This document shows positions 59,113 to 64,000 of a DNA stretch of 64,000 nucleotides, one piece after another (positions within the stretch are counted from its first letter, which is position 1; every line of letters begins with the position of its first letter). Both the position numbers and the translations under genes were made by a program. The stretch is taken from the NCBI GenBank assembly GCA_047459075.1, contig VSCH01000012.1, positions 10,861 to 74,860 on the forward strand. The letters are read 5' to 3'. The DNA comes from ZC4RG19 sp017577565. Lineage in GTDB: Bacteria > Actinomycetota > Acidimicrobiia > Acidimicrobiales > VFJN01. Under the pieces are notes generated by a model. It worked only from the letters and a program-made list of their open reading frames with translations. It ran no database searches and was not told where the DNA came from.

Positions 59113-60081
59113 GTGGACGGCAAGCAGGCGATGTCTCTGGGGGTGCGCCTCGGCGTCAGCGCCCTCATGCTCGCCGTGCTGCTGGCCCGCGCCCCGTCGT
59201 TCGACCTCGGCGAGCTCGTGCCCGACCCGTCGCTCGGCACGCTGGCCTGGCTCGGCGCCGCGGCCGGCCTCACGCTGGTCGGCATCGTGCTGTCGGCCCT
59301 GCGCTGGCAGAAGGTGCTCGAGGCCCTGGAGATCCCGGCCCGGCTCCCCCGGCTCATCCGCCACTACCTGGCGGGCCAGTTCGTCTCCAACGTCCTGCCC
59401 ACGACCATCGGCGGCGACGTCCTGCGGGTCAGCCGGCTGTCGCGCGACACGGGCGAGACGCCGGGCACCTTCGCGTCGGTCGTGCTCGAGCGCCTGACCG
59501 GCTGGCTGGTGCTCCCGGTCATCACGATCGTCGGCTTCGCCGTCAACCCCGGCCTCCGCCACCTCGGGACGGCCACCCGGGTCGCCCTCTCACTGGCCCT
59601 CGGCACGCTCGTCCTGCTCGTCGCCGTCCTCCTCGCCGCCGGCAGCCCCCGGCTCGGCGGGCGGTTCGCCGCCCGGGCCGGCTGGCAGCGGTTCGTGGGC
59701 GCCGTCCACCTCGGCGTCGACCGCCTGCGCCGGCGGCCGGCCGCGGCGGCCAACGTGCTCGTCGCCGGGTTCGCCTACCAGCTCGCCCTCGTGCTCGCCG
59801 CCGTGGCGGCGGCCCAGGCGCTGGGCCTGCGCCCGGCGGGGCTGACCGCCCTGCTGGCGTTCTTCCCGGCCGTGCTCATCGCCCAGGTGCTGCCCATCTC
59901 GATGTCGGGCCTGGGGGTGCGCGAGGGCGCGTTCGTCCTGTTCCTCACGCCGCTCGGCGTGGCGACCGACGAGGCGATCGCCCTCGGGCTGCTGCTCTAC
60001 CTGCTCAACCTGGCCGTCAGCCTGCTCGGGGCGCCGGCCTTCGCCGCCGGCGGGCGGCCCCGCCCGAGCGTGGCGGCATGA
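59113..60081 (+). CDS. lysylphosphatidylglycerol synthase TM-region / flippase-like membrane protein
   Basis: A 322-residue UPF0104 membrane protein with about eight hydrophobic segments. RLIRHYLAGQFVSNVLPTTI, GGDVLRVSRLSRDTGETPGT and ISMSGLGVREGAFVLFLTPL are the family's conserved loops. It lacks the synthetase half of MprF, so it is more likely a flippase or lipid-handling protein. GTG 59113 follows GAGGAGGACGAC. The stop overlaps the next ATG (ATGA). Confidence 0.9.
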   Translation: MDGKQAMSLGVRLGVSALMLAVLLARAPSFDLGELVPDPSLGTLAWLGAAAGLTLVGIVLSALRWQKVLEALEIPARLPRLIRHYLAGQFVSNVLPTTIGGDVLRVSRLSRDTGETPGTFASVVLERLTGWLVLPVITIVGFAVNPGLRHLGTATRVALSLALGTLVLLVAVLLAAGSPRLGGRFAARAGWQRFVGAVHLGVDRLRRRPAAAANVLVAGFAYQLALVLAAVAAAQALGLRPAGLTALLAFFPAVLIAQVLPISMSGLGVREGAFVLFLTPLGVATDEAIALGLLLYLLNLAVSLLGAPAFAAGGRPRPSVAA

Positions 60082-61028
60082 CGGCCGACCCCACGGTCTC
60101 CGAGGGCGCAGCGCCGCCGGCGCCGGGCGCGGCGACCGGGCCCGACGCCCCACCGCCCGAGCCGGCACCGGCCGCCACCGCGGCGACGGTCGGCGTGCGG
60201 TGGTGGCGCGAGGTCGTCTACGTCGTCCTCGTCTACCTGGCCTACTCGCTCGTGCGGAACCAGTTCGGCTCGGGCGGCAGCAGCATCGACCCGGCCCCGG
60301 CGTTCCACCACGGCGAGGCCGTCATCCAGCTGCAGCGCAACATCGGGCTCTACTTCGAGGACCGGCTCCAGCGGTGGTACCTCGACCTGCCGGGCCACGG
60401 GCTGATCCGGTTCTGGAACGTCTACTACGGCGTGCTGCACTTCGTCGTGACCGCCTTCGCGCTCGTCTGGATGTACCGGCGGGCGCCAGCCCGCTACCGG
60501 CTGTGGCGCAACACGCTGGCCGTCACCACCCTGCTGGCGCTCGTGGGCTTCGCCAGCTTCTCGCTCATGCCACCGCGCCTGCTCGACGACCCGGGCAAGT
60601 TCGGTGGGTGCCAGGTCTACGCGGACGCCACCCCTGACGAGCTCGCCGCCCGGGGCGTCGAGGCGGCCGGCGACCCGCCGTGCGACGAGTTCGGCTTCGT
60701 CGACACCATCGCCGTCTACGGCGGCTGGGCGTCGTTCGGCAGCGACGAGATGGCCGCGGTGTCCAACCAGTACGCGGCCATGCCGAGCATGCACATCGGC
60801 TGGTCGACGTGGTGCACGCTCGTGTTCGTGCCGATGGTCCGGCGGCGGTGGCTGAAGGGGCTCGCCGTCGCCTACCCGGTGCTGACCCTCTTCTGCATCG
60901 TCGTCACGGCCAACCACTACTGGATCGACGGGGTGGGCGGGCTCGCCTGCCTCGGCCTCGGCTTCCTGCTGGCCCGCACCGCGACCCGCTGGTGGGAGGC
61001 CCGGCGCGGCGTCGCCGCGATCGCCTGA
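60078..61028 (+). CDS. PAP2-superfamily membrane protein (inositol phosphotransferase/AUR1-like)
   Basis: A 316-residue membrane protein of the PAP2_3 type with six or so hydrophobic segments. The active-site histidines are in AMPSMHIGWSTW and VTANHYWIDGVGG. A proline-rich cytosolic N-terminus (about 1-40) precedes the first segment. Related proteins transfer phospho-head groups onto lipids or hydrolyse lipid phosphates. It is translationally coupled to the flippase-like gene, which supports a shared lipid role. Confidence 0.9.
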   Translation: MTADPTVSEGAAPPAPGAATGPDAPPPEPAPAATAATVGVRWWREVVYVVLVYLAYSLVRNQFGSGGSSIDPAPAFHHGEAVIQLQRNIGLYFEDRLQRWYLDLPGHGLIRFWNVYYGVLHFVVTAFALVWMYRRAPARYRLWRNTLAVTTLLALVGFASFSLMPPRLLDDPGKFGGCQVYADATPDELAARGVEAAGDPPCDEFGFVDTIAVYGGWASFGSDEMAAVSNQYAAMPSMHIGWSTWCTLVFVPMVRRRWLKGLAVAYPVLTLFCIVVTANHYWIDGVGGLACLGLGFLLARTATRWWEARRGVAAIA

Positions 61029-61051
61029 CCGGCGGCTCGGGACGGTGCCGG

Positions 61052-61072
61052 CCGCACCCGCCGGCGGTGCGG
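61052..61072 (+). terminator. short hairpin after the PAP2 gene
   Basis: CCGCACC and GGTGCGG pair over seven bases with a seven-base loop, 23 bases after the stop. Weak by stem length and without a T-run. Confidence 0.35.
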
Positions 61073-61102
61073 GCCAGGTCCAGGTGGGCGACACTGGACC
61101 GT

Positions 61103-62722
61103 GTGACCGGTCCCGTGGCGTCGGCCCGGGCGGCGTTCGCCCGCCAGGCGTGGGGTGACGCCCACGCGCTGCTGTCCGCCGCCGCCCCGGACCTCGGGCC
61201 CGAGGACCTCGAGCGCCTCGCCGTCGCCGCCTACCTGGTCGGGCTGGACGACGAGAGCACCGCGGCCTGGGAGCGGGCGCACGGTGCCTGGGCCCGCCTC
61301 GGCGAGGCCGACCGGGCGGCGCGCTGCGCGGGCTGGCTGGGCCTGGGGCTGCTGCTCCGCGGGGAGGTGGCCCGGGCGGGCGGGTGGTTCGCCCGGGCCA
61401 CCCGGTTGCTGGACGAGGCGGGGCTGGACAGCGCCTCCCGCGGCTACCTGCAGGTCCCGGCGGCGCTGGAGGCGCTGGAGCGCGGCGACGTGGCGGCCGC
61501 GGAGGACCTGGCCGACGCGGCCGTGGCGACCGCCCGGCGCTTCGACGACCCCGACCTGCTCGCCCTCGGGGTCCTCACCCGCGGCGAGGCCGCGCTGGCA
61601 CGGGGCGACACCGCCACCGGCATGCGCCTCCTGGACGAGGTGATGGTGGCGGTCACCGCCGGCGAGGTGGCCCCGGTGCCGGCGGGGATCGTCTACTGCG
61701 CGGTCGTCGACGCCTGCATGCGGGTCTCGGACCTCCGTCGGGCGGCCGAGTGGACCGGCGCCTTCGGCAGCTGGTGCGCGGCCCAGCCCGACCTCGTCCC
61801 CTACCGGGGGCAGTGCCTCGTCCACCGCTCGCAGGTGCTGCAGGCCCGTGGCGACTGGGCGGCGGCGGAGGAGGCGGCCGAGCGGGCGACCCACCACCTG
61901 GCCGAGCCGGCGCACCCCGCGCTCGGGCTCGCGCTCTACCAGCGGGGCGAGCTGCACCGGCTGCGGGGCGAGGCCACGGCGGCCGAGCGGGCCTACCGGG
62001 CCGCGAGCGCGCACGGGCGGGAGCCCGCCCCCGGCCTGGCGCTGCTGCGACTCGGGCAGGGCCGGGTGGCGGCCGCGGTCGCCGCCGTCCGCCGGATGGT
62101 CGACGAGGGCCGGGGCCAGCTCGGACACCCGCAGGTCCTCGCCGCCGCGGTGGACGTCCTGCTGGCCGCCGGCGACGTCGCCGCGGCCCGCGCCGCGGCC
62201 GACGAGCTCGCCGGCCTCGCCGGCACCCGCGAGCTGCCGCTGCTCGACGCCCTCGCCGCCGCCGCGACGGGCGCGGTCCTCCTCGCCGAGGGCGAGCCGG
62301 TGGCCGCGCTCCCCCGGCTGCGGGGGGCCTGCGCCGGCTGGCGGGCGCTGGACGTGCCCTACGAGGAGGCGCGGGCCCGCCTGCAGGTGGGCCTCGCCTG
62401 CCGGGCGCTCGGTGACACGGACGCCGCCGACCTGGAGATCGGTGCCGCCCGGGCCACGTTCGAGCGGCTCGCCGCCCGGCCCGACCTGGCCCGGCTCGAC
62501 CGCCTGACGGCCGGGGGCCGGCCGGGCGCCGGCACGCTGACCGCCCGCGAGCGCGAGGTCCTGCGGCTGGTCGCCACCGGTCGGACCAACCGCGAGATCG
62601 CGTCGGCGCTCGTCATCAGCGAGCACACCGTCGGGCGCCACCTCCAGAACATCTTCGCCAAGCTCGGCCTCTCGTCCCGGGCGGCGGCCACCGCCTACGC
62701 GTACGAGCACGACCTGGCCTGA
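61103..62722 (+). CDS. LuxR-family regulator with TPR-like N-terminal region
   Basis: A 539-residue regulator. The first 460 residues are alanine-rich helical repeats (for example RAAFARQAWGDAHALLSAAA and ALEALERGDVAAAEDLADAA) like the TPR/MalT-type sensor. The C-terminus is a GerE/LuxR HTH: LTAREREVLRLVATGRTNRE, IASALVISEHTVGRHLQNIF, AKLGLSSRAAATAYAYEH. It lacks the AAA NTPase of true LAL regulators. The inducer and targets are unknown. GTG 61103 starts it. The truncated acyl-CoA-dehydrogenase-like gene downstream may be a target. Confidence 0.9.
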   Translation: MTGPVASARAAFARQAWGDAHALLSAAAPDLGPEDLERLAVAAYLVGLDDESTAAWERAHGAWARLGEADRAARCAGWLGLGLLLRGEVARAGGWFARATRLLDEAGLDSASRGYLQVPAALEALERGDVAAAEDLADAAVATARRFDDPDLLALGVLTRGEAALARGDTATGMRLLDEVMVAVTAGEVAPVPAGIVYCAVVDACMRVSDLRRAAEWTGAFGSWCAAQPDLVPYRGQCLVHRSQVLQARGDWAAAEEAAERATHHLAEPAHPALGLALYQRGELHRLRGEATAAERAYRAASAHGREPAPGLALLRLGQGRVAAAVAAVRRMVDEGRGQLGHPQVLAAAVDVLLAAGDVAAARAAADELAGLAGTRELPLLDALAAAATGAVLLAEGEPVAALPRLRGACAGWRALDVPYEEARARLQVGLACRALGDTDAADLEIGAARATFERLAARPDLARLDRLTAGGRPGAGTLTAREREVLRLVATGRTNREIASALVISEHTVGRHLQNIFAKLGLSSRAAATAYAYEHDLA

Positions 62723-62740
62723 GGGAGCCGCCTGCCCGGC

Positions 62741-62764
62741 CGCGTGGTGGGAACGCACCACGCG
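62741..62764. repeat. 9-bp inverted repeat between LuxR and dehydrogenase genes
   Basis: CGCGTGGTG and CACCACGCG pair perfectly with GGAACG between, 18 bases after the LuxR stop. It could be a terminator (no T-run) or an operator for the next gene, whose -10-like TACGGT is at 62818-62823. Confidence 0.45.
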
Positions 62765-62864
62765 CCGGCGGGCCGCGGATGGCGGATCCGGTCGATGTGG
62801 CGCGCCCGGCACGGGCGTACGGTGCGATGGCACGCCGCGCACCCGACCGAGCCAGGAGGCCGCC

Positions 62865-64000
62865 ATGCCGAGCCAGCAGACCGAGGGGACGCCGCGGGTG
62901 GCGGAGGTCGAGCGACCGGGCACCGCGCCCGGCGGCGGGACCACCGGCGCGCCCGGGGCCGGCCGGAGACCGACGTCGGCGGCAGAGGTCCTCGACCGGG
63001 TGGCGACGCTCGCGCCCGCCATCGCCGCCCGCGCCGCCGAGGTCGAGGCCGCCCGCCGGCTGCCGCCCGACCTGCTCGACGAGCTGGTCGCGGCCGGGTG
63101 CTTCCATGTGGCGCGGCCCGACACCCACGGCGGCATCGGGGCCGACCTGCCCGACGTGCTGCGGGTGTTCGAGGCCGTCGCCCGGGCCGACGCCTCGGTC
63201 GGCTGGACGGTCATGATCGGCGCGGGCTCGTGGGTCGACCTGGCCGGGCTCCCCCGGGCCGCCTTCGACGCGCTGTTCCCCGCCGACCGGGAGGTCATCA
63301 CCGCGGGCGCGTTCAACCCGACCGGCACGATCACCCCCGCGCCCGGCGGCTACCGGGTGACCGGGCGGTGGGGCTTCGTCAGCGGCTGCCAGCACGCCGA
63401 CTGGATCTACGTCAACAGCGTCGAGGGGATCGAGGACGGCGTGCCGCGGCTCCGGATGGCCGTGTTCCCGCCCGACGAGGTGGAGATCGAGGACACCTGG
63501 GACGTGTCCGGGCTGTCCGGCACCGGGAGCCACCACGTCCACCTCGACGACGCCGCCGTGCCCGCCGACATGACGGTCGTGCCGCTGACCGGCGAGCCGT
63601 GCGTCGACACGCCGATCGCCCGCATCCCGGTCCCGAGCCTCGTCGCGCTGGCCGTCGCCAGCGTCGCCACCGGCATCGCCCAGGGCGCCCTCGACGACGT
63701 CGTCGACCTCGCCCTGAGCAAGGTCCCCCTGCTCAGCCACGGGACGCTCGCCACCGACCCGCTGTTCCAGGCCGAGCTGGCCACGGCGGACACCGAGCTG
63801 CGCGCGGCCCGGGCCCTGGTCGACGAGTGCGCCCGGGCGGCCTGGGCCACGGCGTCGGCCCGAGAGCCCTTCACGGAGCGGGACCGGGCCCGCACGCGGG
63901 CCGCAGCGGCCTGGGCCACCGACCGGGCCGCCGCCGTGGCCGGCACCGCCTACCGGGCGGGCGGCGGGTCGTCGATCTACGCGGACAGCCCGCTGCAGCG
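62865..64000 (+). CDS. acyl-CoA dehydrogenase-like flavin monooxygenase, 3' truncated
   Basis: The first 378 residues of a protein cut by the right edge. It is an ACAD-fold protein: RLPPDLLDELVAAGCFHVAR, DASVGWTVMIGAGSWVDLAG, YRVTGRWGFVSGCQHADWIY (the TGxWxFxSG substrate/flavin segment) and the VPLLSHGTLATDPLFQAELA helix. This pattern is closer to two-component monooxygenases such as HsaA or DszC than to beta-oxidation dehydrogenases. ATG 62865 follows AGGAGG with a five-base gap. Substrate unknown. Confidence 0.88.
   Translation, partial: MPSQQTEGTPRVAEVERPGTAPGGGTTGAPGAGRRPTSAAEVLDRVATLAPAIAARAAEVEAARRLPPDLLDELVAAGCFHVARPDTHGGIGADLPDVLRVFEAVARADASVGWTVMIGAGSWVDLAGLPRAAFDALFPADREVITAGAFNPTGTITPAPGGYRVTGRWGFVSGCQHADWIYVNSVEGIEDGVPRLRMAVFPPDEVEIEDTWDVSGLSGTGSHHVHLDDAAVPADMTVVPLTGEPCVDTPIARIPVPSLVALAVASVATGIAQGALDDVVDLALSKVPLLSHGTLATDPLFQAELATADTELRAARALVDECARAAWATASAREPFTERDRARTRAAAAWATDRAAAVAGTAYRAGGGSSIYADSPLQ

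Noticed and set aside
56056..59562. Minus-strand open frame of more than 1000 codons upstream of the second tldE
   Set aside because: It overlaps tldD, the thioesterase, the LppX-like gene and the flippase-like gene in other frames. The true start is the GTG at 56055 that overlaps the tldD stop.

Overview
The window is 64 kb of chromosome from a very GC-rich actinobacterium. Supporting signs are the codon use, many GTG starts, many stop/start overlaps of the GTGA/ATGA type, leaderless promoters (TANNNT about 6-8 bases before the start codon), F420-type oxidoreductases, a Nur-type operator, a SepX/GlpR-like division protein beside a gephyrin-like Glp, and a CIRCE element. The gene set reads like a free-living member of Acidimicrobiia or a close relative, but the class is inference. 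It is mostly ordinary chromosome. I see no phage, insertion sequence, CRISPR array or rRNA, and one tRNA. No gene-free stretch reaches 300 bases; the longest are 44573-44836 (a hairpin in the leader of a SNF2 gene) and 58890-59112 (a divergent promoter region).

Left part (1-24 kb): a DUF192 fragment, an alpha/beta hydrolase and ychF on the minus strand; then a plus-strand run of a SIMPL protein, a PHP/HhH protein, a RES-type toxin-antitoxin pair, a prolyl oligopeptidase and a queuosine-salvage homologue. The toxin-antitoxin pair has its own leaderless promoter sitting on a 14-bp tandem repeat. Next are a secreted cysteine-rich protein with a LacI-like palindrome in its promoter, a CbiM/PDGLE/CbiQ/CbiO metal importer divergent from a Fur-family gene with a Nur-like box between them (nickel), a DMT exporter, an F420 enzyme, a PfkB kinase divergent from an M1 aminopeptidase, and a ferredoxin/ferredoxin reductase/YhhN operon.

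Middle (24-45 kb): methionine aminopeptidase with a SEC-C zinc motif, a MenC-like enolase coupled to ilvA, a RsbW-like ATPase, azlCD, a phosphotriesterase-like hydrolase divergent from a Ddn-like/TetR operon with two TetR operators, a WYL regulator upstream of a DrrAB-type ABC exporter with two copies of a 9-5-9 operator, galE, a PAS-GGDEF cyclase, an FMN alpha-hydroxyacid oxidase, and a SNF2 ATPase followed by a small glutamine-rich basic protein.

Right part (45-64 kb): a frameshifted membrane zinc-ribbon gene, tRNA-Ala(CGC), a translin-family gene, then (read on the minus strand) galU-glp-moaA-moaC-sepX-translin; plsY; a CIRCE-controlled fmdB followed by a SAF-domain protein; uppP; a tldD with two tldE paralogues; a hotdog thioesterase; a LppX/LolA-like protein; two membrane lipid genes; a LuxR regulator; and a truncated acyl-CoA-dehydrogenase-like gene at the right edge.

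The best candidates for new regulatory or functional biology are the WYL/ABC module with its paired operators, the RES module with its repeat promoter and downstream genes, CIRCE control of fmdB, translin coupled to the division-linked SepX/Glp cluster, and the tldD-tldE-tldE array.
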